From Candidatus Latescibacterota bacterium (GTDB lineage: Bacteria > Latescibacterota > UBA2968 > UBA8231): a stretch of DNA of 64,000 bases. Location: the NCBI GenBank assembly GCA_022827835.1, contig JAJEIO010000009.1:1-64000 (forward strand). The letters are read 5' to 3'. The translations under genes and the position numbers were made by a program. Shown piece by piece: positions 18,338-28,600 of the stretch (position 1 is its first letter; the number at the start of each line of letters is the position of its first letter). The notes beneath the pieces were generated by a model, which was not told the origin of the DNA, did not search any database, and saw only the letters and a program-made list of their open reading frames with translations.

Positions 18338-20845
18338 TCAGGAACGGGATGACCGAATACCGCGGTCGGTGATGAAGTTCCGATAGCGTGCGAATGCGGC
18401 ATTGACTTTCTCTGGGGTGAGGCTGTAGTCGCTCAGGTCGTAGCGGTGCTGCTTCTCCTGTCGGCGTTGCTGTGCCTGCCGCTCCTGCCAGTCTTCCATG
18501 GCGTCGATAGCTGCTTGTTCCAAGGTCCAGCCAAAGTGTTTATAGATGCTGCGAACCACACCAAACGGATCCTCGATCAGATCGACGTAGTTCACGTCCA
18601 TCCAGCGGTGCTCCAGTTCGGGATGGGTTTCCCGGAAATGCACGGCTCTATCCATCATGCCGCTCATTAAAGCCAACTGCTCGGCACCGAAGGTTTCTCG
18701 CGGCTGTGGCTCGTAGATAATCGAGTGCGTTCGTTCTACGAAGCTATTCCAGGACCCCATAAATTGCGTAGGTTCGCGATGGGTTTGGATGAAAAGGGCA
18801 TCGGGGTAGGTTTCGACGAGGGTCTCCAGCTCCATGAGGTGAAAGGGCATCTTGAACAGCCACTGCGCTTGGTGTTCAGGCTGACGCTGCCGGTGCTGCC
18901 AAGTAATATTCTGCATGGTTCGGCGGTGGTGGGCGTAGGCATGCTGCGAACCGGTGGCGGCCAGCCAATGTCCGAATTCCGGAATGCGGAATCGAACGAT
19001 AAGGGTCCACGACCCGAAGGCCATACTCAGGATCGGGAAATCCTCCGACGGTTCGTCCACGTCGAAATCGTGAACCCCCTCGAAAAGCTCGAGGGCATCC
19101 GAAGAGTTGAGCAGATCCTCGACCCACGCCCGACGGGGGTCGTCCGGGGTACAACCTATCGTGGCATATTCACTCTTTGACAGGCGTGGCGCAGTGTACT
19201 CGTAGCCCTGCAATGCCCAAAACCGTTGGTCGCGGGACATGAGGCGGTGCAGGTAAGTCGTGCCAGTGCGGTTGATCCCGACAATGAAGACAGGGCGGGC
19301 AATTTTCTCCCGTTCGATCTCCGGATACCGCTGCCGTTCGCGGGCAAACCCAGCGTTGATAATCAAGAGACGGGTCAGGTCGAAGACGATATCAACGATC
19401 TTATTCTCCAATAGTTTGGCATCGGACGTTTGAAAAGCCTGAACTAATTGCTGTAGGTTTTGGCGCATCCACGTGGGGTAGGTCTGTTCGAAAGAGACGT
19501 TGTATTCCTTAGCATAGTGTTCTGCCCGCGCAATCAGGCGGTCGAAGTCCAGCTGGCCGTGCGATGCGGGATACGGCCAGTGTTGCTGATTATCCTGACC
19601 CAGTTGGTAGGAGCGCTTAAGCTTGGTCAACACGCCCGCCCACTTGATCGGGTGCGGACAGTCCTCGCGGAAGGCCCGGTCGCAAATGGGCAGCTTGCCA
19701 TCCGGTTTTTCCTTGCTGAACCAGTATTTCCCAAAGTGATCGAGCACCGCCCAGCGTCCGTGCAGTGGTGAATTTTCGCCGCGAGCTTGGCAGGCGCGCT
19801 TGAAGGAATCGTAGGGGATTGCGGGAAAATAGACTCCGAAATCGGCGAGCTCGAGTTCGTAGTAATCGAGCTGCGGTTTGCAGCAGTGGTAGATTGTGAA
19901 ACGCCGTGCGGGATTCAGGGAAATGGCCGTACAGGCTTGACTCAATGTATCGACCGCCTCGTGGTTGTAGCGAAATGTGAATCCTTCCGGCATGGATTCA
20001 CAATCGAGCACCGCCGCTAGAATTTGCATGGTAAGATCGTTCAGTTGGATATGTCCCGTAGTAGATACAGCCGTTTGCGGCAGTCGGAAAATCGCCAATG
20101 GCATACCGGCTTGTTGGGCAAACAGCAGGACCTGTTCAGATGTCAGTTTGCTCCATGGGTAGCCAAGCAAACCGAGCGGGAACGTTTTCTTCATGCTGGC
20201 GAGGTCCGGCTGCGCCTGGTGGTCGATGCCACAGTGCTTGAATTCGCGGGCGAAGGCAAAAAAGTACTGCGGAAACACTGCCATGGTCGAGGCATAGAAC
20301 AGGTGCTTGAAGCGCTTGCGCAAACACAATTCGAGCACGTTGTGCAGGCTGAGTGTATTGAGCTTGCGTATGGCGATATAGGAAGCAGCGAGACTTATAT
20401 CGGCAGCTAGATGATAGACTGCGTCGATCCGCTGACAGAGATCGTTGAAATCCGCATCGCTCAGACCAAATCGGGCTTGGCCGATGTCGCCGACTACTAT
20501 GCGGATGCGCGGCGTGAATTCCTCGTCCCAGATTTCAGCCTGCTGCAGAGCATCGCGCAGGCGCTCGAACCCGTGTTCTGCATGGTCGGCCCGGATGACG
20601 CAGTGCACTACCAGATCGGCATTCTGCTGCAAAAGGTCGCGCAGGAGGAAACGACCGATGAATCCGGTTACCCCGGTCAGCAAAACCTCGCGAAAATCAG
20701 CCGGGGACACTGGATCGGCCGGCGATCCTTGACTGATCGCTGTATGGACGAATCGGCGCAGAGTATCGACGTCTCTCTGGCAGTGCGGTGGCAAAGATCC
20801 AACAAGCGGGGCCACCGCGGTGTCGGCAACGGTTTTTTCGATCAT
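18338..20845 (-). CDS. Thioester reductase / PAPS-dependent sulfotransferase fusion protein
   Basis: 835 residues with two enzymes in one chain. Residues about 50-420 are a thioester-reductase (NAD_binding_4, extended SDR) domain: NADPH loop LLTGVTGFIGRFLL (58-64), catalytic GYPWSK (Tyr229, Lys233) and YASTMAVF. Residues about 430-830 are a sulfotransferase of the Sulfotransfer_3 type: PAPS 5'-phosphate loop FIVGINRTGTTYLHRLM (near 519-536) and 3'-phosphate region FIQTHREPTQFMGSW (near 685-699). The reductase would release an acyl chain from a carrier protein as aldehyde or alcohol; the sulfotransferase would add sulfate to a hydroxyl. It is the third gene of the run PKS, radical SAM, fusion, with 40 bases between it and the radical SAM gene. 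The product (sulfated fatty alcohol) is an inference. Confidence 0.85.
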   Translation of the reverse strand: MIEKTVADTAVAPLVGSLPPHCQRDVDTLRRFVHTAISQGSPADPVSPADFREVLLTGVTGFIGRFLLRDLLQQNADLVVHCVIRADHAEHGFERLRDALQQAEIWDEEFTPRIRIVVGDIGQARFGLSDADFNDLCQRIDAVYHLAADISLAASYIAIRKLNTLSLHNVLELCLRKRFKHLFYASTMAVFPQYFFAFAREFKHCGIDHQAQPDLASMKKTFPLGLLGYPWSKLTSEQVLLFAQQAGMPLAIFRLPQTAVSTTGHIQLNDLTMQILAAVLDCESMPEGFTFRYNHEAVDTLSQACTAISLNPARRFTIYHCCKPQLDYYELELADFGVYFPAIPYDSFKRACQARGENSPLHGRWAVLDHFGKYWFSKEKPDGKLPICDRAFREDCPHPIKWAGVLTKLKRSYQLGQDNQQHWPYPASHGQLDFDRLIARAEHYAKEYNVSFEQTYPTWMRQNLQQLVQAFQTSDAKLLENKIVDIVFDLTRLLIINAGFARERQRYPEIEREKIARPVFIVGINRTGTTYLHRLMSRDQRFWALQGYEYTAPRLSKSEYATIGCTPDDPRRAWVEDLLNSSDALELFEGVHDFDVDEPSEDFPILSMAFGSWTLIVRFRIPEFGHWLAATGSQHAYAHHRRTMQNITWQHRQRQPEHQAQWLFKMPFHLMELETLVETYPDALFIQTHREPTQFMGSWNSFVERTHSIIYEPQPRETFGAEQLALMSGMMDRAVHFRETHPELEHRWMDVNYVDLIEDPFGVVRSIYKHFGWTLEQAAIDAMEDWQERQAQQRRQEKQHRYDLSDYSLTPEKVNAAFARYRNFITDRGIRSSRS

Positions 20846-20885
20846 GTTTCCTTTCCTTAAAATCGTGCAAATTCAGATTTATTTG

Positions 20886-22610
20886 TTACATCGCCGCTAA
20901 GTGTTCTGCCTGTGCATTCACAGCGAATCGGAAGGTCGCCAAAGCATGCTCAACTCCATCTTCATTGTAGCGAAATTCATTGGGTATTGATTCGTAACGC
21001 GCATGGACTCGCGTGAACAACGCTTGCCTCTGGTTCCTGAATTCTTCCCCATCCTGAACTCGCGCTTGTTTGAACTTCTCCAACTCGGCTGACAGGAATT
21101 CCTTAAAGCCATAGATAGCATCCTGCTGACTGGTGATTTTTTCAAAGTGGTAGCCCAAGCCAGCTAGGCGGATCGCTTTCGAGAGCATTTGAGGATGATT
21201 CTTGGCCACTTTGGCGATGAAATTCATGTAGGCAGGAACTTGACTGGCAGAAAGCCGCCCGCGCACACCCATAAGCTCTGCATAAATCGCATTCTTACTC
21301 CTCGGTTTCAGCAGATGTGGGACTGGCTTGAGGTGCTCAAACAACGTCAAGCAGCGCTTGAAATAGTTCTCGAGCGTCGGATCATAGAGCGTGGCGGTCA
21401 CGCGTCGATATCCCTCAATCAATATCTTGGGATCCATCTCTGGCTTGAAGTTGAGGGTCATAGCGTTACCCCCAATGGAAACCTCCAAAATCCGGTTTTC
21501 CGACTTTAGACGATTGTACATATCCGTGCCCTTCACAGCAGTCAACATATAGATTGGGGCTACGGGAATGCCCACCTTTTGGATAAACTCGATCTGGGCA
21601 TCAAACACACTCTCATCATCATCATCTAGGCCCAAGATGAATCCTCCCTGAACTTGCATCCCTTTCTGCTGGATTTTGCGAACGGCATTGAAGAGATAAT
21701 TCTCTTCCCGCTTGCTGATATTCTGCGGTTTCTTGGTCTTGAGTAATGCCTTGGGATTGGGGGTTTCAATGCCCAGAAACACAGTATCGAAACCCGCTTC
21801 GACCATAGCATCCATCAATTCATCCATTCGGGCGAGATTCACACTCGCTTCGGTGGTTAATGTAAAGGGATACCTATGTGCCCTTTGCCAATCGGCGAGC
21901 ACCGGCAGCAGATTCATTGCATCTCGCTTGTTGCCGATGAAGTTGTCATCAACTAGGAAAACTTGGCCTCGCCAGCCCAGTCGATACAGCAATTCAAACT
22001 CGTTCACCATCTGATCAGGGGTCTTGGTTCGGGGCACGCGACCATAGAGCTTGGTGATGTCGCAGAATTCACAGTCGAATGGACACCCGCGCGAGAACTG
22101 CACGCCCATTATGTCGTAATTCTTCATATCGATGAGGTCAAATCGTGGGACCGGCGTCTGGGTAACATCCGGCTTGCGCGGCTCCCGATAAATCGCTTTG
22201 GCCTTGCCGCTTGCCAGATCTCGCAGGAATTCTGGAAAGATTTCCTCAACCTCATCCAGCACAAAATGATCTACGCCTTCAATTTCATCGTGAAATGTGG
22301 TGGGGTGAGGTCCCCCGGCCACCACGGGAACGCCAGCCTGATTACATCGCTCGATAACCGCCTGCAGAGAGACTTGCTGAATGATCATGGTGGATGTAAA
22401 CACCATATCAGCCCACTCCAAGTCCGACTCCTCTAGGGAAGTCACATTCATATCCACGACGCGGAGGTCGTATTCCGGTGGAAACATCGCGGCGATAGTG
22501 AGCAGACCGAGAGGTGGAAAGGCCGCCTTTATTCCCACAATCTCCAGCGCAAAGTTTCCCCCCCAGTAGGTTGGTGGATGTTCGGGATACACCAGAAGAG
22601 CATTAGGCAT
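20886..22610 (-). CDS. B12-binding-type radical SAM protein with DUF4070-like C-terminus
   Basis: 574 residues. N-terminal cobalamin-binding-like Rossmann domain (about 1-135; VVDMNVTSLEESDLEWADMV and VPVVAGGPHPT), then the radical SAM core with the 4Fe-4S cysteines in SRGCPFDCEFCD (Cys176, 180, 183), then a C-terminal domain of about 200 residues like the DUF4070 family. Such class B enzymes often methylate unactivated carbons or do other radical chemistry on lipids and natural products. It sits 25 bases after the PKS stop and before the reductase-sulfotransferase fusion, so its substrate is probably the polyketide chain. The exact reaction cannot be read. Confidence 0.9.
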   Translation of the reverse strand: MPNALLVYPEHPPTYWGGNFALEIVGIKAAFPPLGLLTIAAMFPPEYDLRVVDMNVTSLEESDLEWADMVFTSTMIIQQVSLQAVIERCNQAGVPVVAGGPHPTTFHDEIEGVDHFVLDEVEEIFPEFLRDLASGKAKAIYREPRKPDVTQTPVPRFDLIDMKNYDIMGVQFSRGCPFDCEFCDITKLYGRVPRTKTPDQMVNEFELLYRLGWRGQVFLVDDNFIGNKRDAMNLLPVLADWQRAHRYPFTLTTEASVNLARMDELMDAMVEAGFDTVFLGIETPNPKALLKTKKPQNISKREENYLFNAVRKIQQKGMQVQGGFILGLDDDDESVFDAQIEFIQKVGIPVAPIYMLTAVKGTDMYNRLKSENRILEVSIGGNAMTLNFKPEMDPKILIEGYRRVTATLYDPTLENYFKRCLTLFEHLKPVPHLLKPRSKNAIYAELMGVRGRLSASQVPAYMNFIAKVAKNHPQMLSKAIRLAGLGYHFEKITSQQDAIYGFKEFLSAELEKFKQARVQDGEEFRNQRQALFTRVHARYESIPNEFRYNEDGVEHALATFRFAVNAQAEHLAAM

Positions 22611-22635
22611 GGCAAAACTCCCTCTATCCCTCTTT

Positions 22636-25600
22636 TTAGGGTTGGCGCACAGGGAGGGTGCTCAATTCGACACCGTCCCCCGGTGGAAAGTGGTCTGCGA
22701 GTGTGTTGGCGAAAGCCGATGGTGCGCGGCGGACGCGCTGCTGGTCGGCAAGGGAGTCGGTCTCTAGTTCGGTCGCATCCGTCTCGGCTTGGTCCTCTTC
22801 AACATCCTTCTTGCCGTGGATAATGTCCTGAGCCAACGACAGCGAGGAGGCCGTAGTCATCAATTCGAGGGCGCTAACCTGATAGTTGAACTGCATGCGG
22901 ATGAACCCCCCCAGTTCGGCGACCGAGATCGACGTGAGTCCGAAGCTGGACAAGGGTTCCTCCACGCCACCTTCGTCGTGACCGCACAGCTCGGCGACCT
23001 TGCTGGCGATCTGATCCACCACGGTGTCCAGCGTGAGTTGGCCACCGGTATCGACCGCGAATGCGTCCGGGTTGCTGAGCATGCGTCCGGTGCGCATGTA
23101 ATCGGGCGAGTCAACCGTCAATGGTGGGCGGGCGAACAGGGCGGTGATCAGGTGATCCCGGTCGTCCATGCTGCGCATGGCGTAATCGAGGTTGGTAATG
23201 GCGAAATCAGCGCTGATCGGCGGCATGCCGGACGATCGCGTTATGCGCAGCACGTGCAGATTGCGCGAGGCCATGCCTGCCTCGGCGACCGCAGCTAGGT
23301 TGTAGCATAGTGCGGGCAGCCCCTGGCGGCGGCGGGAGGCTGCCAGACCGTCCAGAAACCCGTTGGCGGCGCTGTAGTTGACCTGTCCTGGGTTGCCCAA
23401 TGTCGAAGCGATGGAGGAGAACAGCACGAAGTGGTCGAGGGGGCAGTCGGCCGTTGCCAGATGGAGATTGAGAGCGCCGCGCGCCTTGGGGGCAAATACC
23501 TTGGCCAGCGATTCGTTCGTCAGGTCGGTTAGTAGGCAATCGTCCAACGTGCCCGCGAGGTGGAATACGCCCTTCAGCGGTCGCTGCAACTCGGCGATAC
23601 AGCGCCGGACGTCCGCCTCTTCGGCGACGTCGCCTGGGACGATGTCGATCTCTATCTCTTCCTCTTCCGCGAGGTACAACAGAGCACTGGTTTTCCGGAC
23701 CCAGTCCGCACTGCGGCTGCGCTGAGGGTCGCGGTCCAGCAAGGTGAGATGACGCGCACCAGCGGACGCCAGATAGGGTAGCAACAGCTTGCCGAATCCG
23801 CCCATCCCGCCGGTGACCAAGTAGGTCGCGTCGGGGTCGAGAAACGGGCGCAGATCGACAATCGGGAGTGAGTGATCGCTCGGTTTCTTCGGTGCCTGTA
23901 GAACCAGTTTGCCGGTGTGCTGGCCGGTGGTCATCAAGCGCAGCGCTTGGGCATAGTCACGGTAGGGAAAGGAGGTAATCGGCAACGGCGGCACGGCACC
24001 CTGCTCCAGCAGGTTCATGCACTCCTGCGAAAGCTCGTGCGCCAGCACCGGGTCGTCGCTCATCATACGGTCGATGTCGATCGCTGCAAAGCGCAGATTC
24101 TTGCGGAAGACACTCAGGCTGAGCGCGTTGTCGGAGTAGATATCGACCTTGCCGATCTCGCAGTGCCAGCCGCCCGGACGCAACGCCTCCAGACACAGGG
24201 TGATGTGGCGGCCAGCGAGGGAGTTCAGTACCACATCGACTCCCTCACCGCCGGTCGCCACCATTAGTTCGTCGTACCAGTCGTAGCTGTGCGAATCGAA
24301 CGCCGTGCGCACACCCAGCGCGCGCAGTTGCTCGCGCTTGCTCGCGCTGCCAGCCGTGGCGTAGATCTCCGCTCCCGCGTGCTTGGCTAGAGCGATGGCC
24401 GCTTGGCCGACGCCGCCCATGGCCGAGTGGATGAGGACGCGCTGGCCTTTGCGCAGGCGAGCTAGGTGAATCAGAGAGTAGTACGCGGTGACGTAAACCG
24501 ACAGTACTGAAGCGGCCTCCTCCATGCTCAGGGATGCGGGTTTGGCGAACACTAGGTGCTCGTTGACTACGGCGCGATTGGTGATGCACCCGCCCTGAGT
24601 AAAGGCCACGGCATCGCCGACGCAACACGCGCGCACGGCATTGCCGACGCGGCGGACGATCCCGCTGGCCTCCATCCCCACCGTGCGGCCCAGCGCCGAG
24701 CGTTCGTAGGACAGGGCTGGAAGCAACCCCAGCGTCACCATGACGTCGCGGAAGTTGAGCGCCGCAGCCGCCACGTCGATCTCTACGTCGTGCGGTCCTA
24801 GAGATGCGGGTTGGTAGGTCTTCATCTGTAGGCCGCCGATCTGCCCTGGATTGTCTAGGACTAGTCGGTACGGGGTTTCCTCGTCCGCCGGTACGAGCGG
24901 CGACCGCTCCCGGATACTGATCAGTCGCGGCGTCCATACTTGGTTGTGACGCACTGCCAGTTCGCGCTCGCGCAAGTCGCAGGTGCCGAGCCAGGCCAGC
25001 GTTTGTAGGTCCTCCGAGGAGCCCAAATCCACCAGTCGGAAATCAATTTGCGCCTCCGTACCTACGTCTGCGGCGATCTCTTGGTTTATGCTGCGGAACG
25101 CTCCCCACACGGCACTCGCGCGCGGGTCCTCCACTTCTAACGCGGCGCGGCGCGTTACCACGGTCAAGCGGCAGGGGCAGCGCGCCTGCGCCACCCGGAA
25201 GGGTATCAGTGCCTTGAGGAAGGCAACTAGGCGTGCTACCAGCTTTTCGCCAGTCGGGTCGTGCGGGTCAGAGCCGCAGAAGATGTCGATGGCCTGCAGG
25301 TCGGTCGCTGCGGGCCAGTCGGCAAGTGCGCCGATGCGGTCGTCCGCTAGATCTGCATAGGGAATGGCGGACACCTCGGGCGAATCGAGGAGCGCCAGCC
25401 ACTGATCCGACTGGCTGTCTGGTTCGCCGATTACCCAGCGGGGGCCGGGTAGTTGCTGAGAGGCATCCGCGGCGGTTTGTAGTGCCTGTAGCAAGGTGGT
25501 TTGCTGGCCGACATGCACCATAGTCCAGCCGGCGTCCGGCTCGATTGCTTCGCCTTTGGCGTGTGCGACCAGTGCTAGGCCGCCGGGAACCGCTAGGCGG

Positions 25601-28600
25601 CGCAGCAAGCGCCATTGCTCCATCCCCAACTCCGCAGCGTCTCCATGGAGCAAGAGAATCTCGGCGGCGTGCGACCGCAGCAGACCTGTATCCAGTTCCG
25701 GTGTCTGCTCTGTGGCGAGATCAAGACAGGCAAAGCGCAGGGCGGCATCGTGGCTGTGGAAGGCGTCGTAGTGGGCGCGGGTGTGCTCCTGCGTATCGCC
25801 GACCAGCCAGAACTCGGTCTGCGCATCGGCGCTCCCGAGGTAGTCGAGGCATTGATTGAGAATGGTTTGCTCAGGGGGGTGTCCGCCCGCGAACTCGACG
25901 ACGTGGCAGGCATAGCGGTCGCCATCGCCGGGCTGCTCAAAGGCGGCGATCAACGCCGCGGGCTCGATTTCGCCATCCGGCAGGCGATGCAGGAAAGACT
26001 GTGCGTCGGCGACGAACTTGGGTTGCCAGGCGACGACGTGCTTGCTGTGCGGCAGGTCGTTCCAGCGGGGGTTGGAATTGAAGGAGACGTACGCGTCAAT
26101 ACACAAGACCAGATCGCCCGTGTCACCGTCGTAGAAACGGATGCTGCCTCCGGAGCGCTCGCCGCGCCGCTCTGTGAACTGCCCCAGTTCGTTCACGTCC
26201 GCCCAATCTGGGTCTTTCTTCACGTGGCAGGTGAGACGCGGTCCGGTCGGCGGACGCAGAAATGTCACACCTTGGGCGCGCCGCGGGAGGGCGAAGATGT
26301 CCGTCGCGCGCAGCAGATGATAGAGGAAGATCTGCAACCCGCCGTCGAGCAACGCGGGGTTGGCGACGTACCCTTCCGCGCGACCAGTTGTCCATAACTG
26401 CTCATCCATCTCGACGTCGAACAGATAGTCGCCCGTACTGTTGTCGGCTAGAACGCGCTGGATGTTCTGGAAATAAGGACCGTACTGGAAGGTCTCGCCG
26501 AGGCTGGCATCCACGCGCTCGTAGAAATCGCTTTCGCCCACGAAGTAGTAAGGCTCGAACGGAGTGGTGTCGATATCTGATAGGCGTAGCGGCGCGTTTA
26601 CTGGGTGGTCGTCGCTCACCCGCCGCACCTTGCCGCGGGAGTGCAATTCGCTTTGCGCCTCAGTCTCGTAGGAGCGGGATGAGATGGTGAAGGTAAATTC
26701 GTCCGGTGCGTTGGCGACCGGAAACAACTCGGTATGCAGCCGCACCGGCGTCCTGGGGATTGGACACGGCTGGAGGAATTCGAGCGTTTCGACATGCAGC
26801 GGAACGCCCTCGAACGCCTGCAGGAGCAGTTCGATGTACCCAGCCGCCGGCATGATCGAGGCGTGATGCACGCGGTGCTCTGCCAGCCAGGGAAAGTCCC
26901 GCTCTGACAGCCGCGCTTCAAACAGCAGGTGTTCGCACGGGACCTGATGGCCGATCAGTGGGCCGTGGGCGTACTCGCCCAGATTGAGGAACATCTCGTC
27001 GTCGCTCATCTCGTCGCCCTCCCCCTGCTCGTCGCGCGGATAGCCGGGCAGCAGGTGGGCAATCGGTTCGGGACGCGGATACTGAGCGGCGAAGTCTAGT
27101 TCTACTCCAGCTCTGAATAGTGCTCCGAGGGCTTCTTGGAAGCCGAGGCAGACATCGGTGTCGCGCATGAGCGTCGGAATGCAGGTCGCTTCCTGAGTAT
27201 TGCCTTCCAGACATTGCGCGATGGTGGGTTGCAAAGCGCTGTGCGGCGCGATTTCGAGGACGACATCGGGCCGATAATCCCGCATGATGGTTTCCATCGC
27301 CCCGGCGAACCGCACGGGCTGGCGGATATTCGCCCACCAGTAGGCGCTGTCCAGCCGCTCCGTTTGCTCACCGGTCACTGAGGAAACCATCGACACGTCG
27401 GCATCGAAGTTGCAATCGTTCAGGAAGGACAAGGCCGCCAGTGCGTCGTCTTTGAGCGGATCCATGGCGCTGGAGTGGAAGGCGATATTGCCCGGAATCA
27501 GCCGGTTCTGCAGGTTGCGCCGCTCCAATTCTTCTACGATGGGCTGTAAATCGGTCTCCTTGCCGCAAATGACGGTGCTGGCCGGTGCGTTCTCGCAGGC
27601 GATCTCAACCTGCGTTGCCCGGTCGTTTTCGGGCCGAAAGGGGACCTGCAACGCGTCGAGCAGTTCCTCCAAACCCGGCCGGTCTAGGCCGATGGCCAGC
27701 ATGCGACCAGAACCGGCCCTGCGCTGCTGCAATGTGGCGCGATGGAAAACTAGATGCGTCGCCTCCGCTATGGACAGTGCCCCGCAGGCATAAGCAGCGG
27801 CTACTTCGCCGGAACTATGGCCGACGACGCAGTCTGGATAGACTCCCCAAGTCTTGAACAATTCTACTAGGGCGCACTGGATCATGAAGATGACGGGCTG
27901 GGCTAGCTGGACCTCATTGAGCGCCTCTTGGGGGGCGGAGAAACAGGCCTCGCGCAACGAGATATCCGAGTGCTCCCGCCAGTGTTCCTCAATGGTATCA
28001 ATAACGCGGCGGAAAACCGGGGCGGCGTCGTAGAGGACGCCGCCGCAACCGGCCCATTGCGTGCCCTGTCCGGAAAATACCATCGCGATTCGCCGCTCGC
28101 CCTCATCGGCCATGGCGACGGGAGTTGGATCTTCGGCAAAGCCCTTTAGTGCCTCAATCAGTTCCTGTTGGTTGCGTACTGCGAACGAGGTACGTGCGGC
28201 GAAGTGGGTGCGGCGGCGGCTGAGATTGCCCGCTAGCGCATAGAGGTCCAACTCCTGCTCAGCGAGCGCTTCCCCTAGCTGTTGCGCGCTCTTTTCTAGC
28301 GCGCCAGACGTGCGCGCCGACAGGGGGATCATAAAGCCCGCTTTGGGTGCCAGCGGCACCGACCAGATCCGGGGTTGCTCGGGGCGGTATTCGCGCACCA
28401 CGCAGTGCCCGTTGGACCCGCCAAAGCCGAACGAGTTGATGCCGATCACCACCGGGTGGTCGGGGAACGGTTCGCAGTCGGTCTGCACCTGCATCGGGCA
28501 ACTTTCGAAGTCGATCTCCGGATTCGGCACTAGGTAGTTCTTCGACACCGGCGCGAAGGTGCGCCGCTGCATCATCAGTACGACCTTGAGCAAGGCGCAA

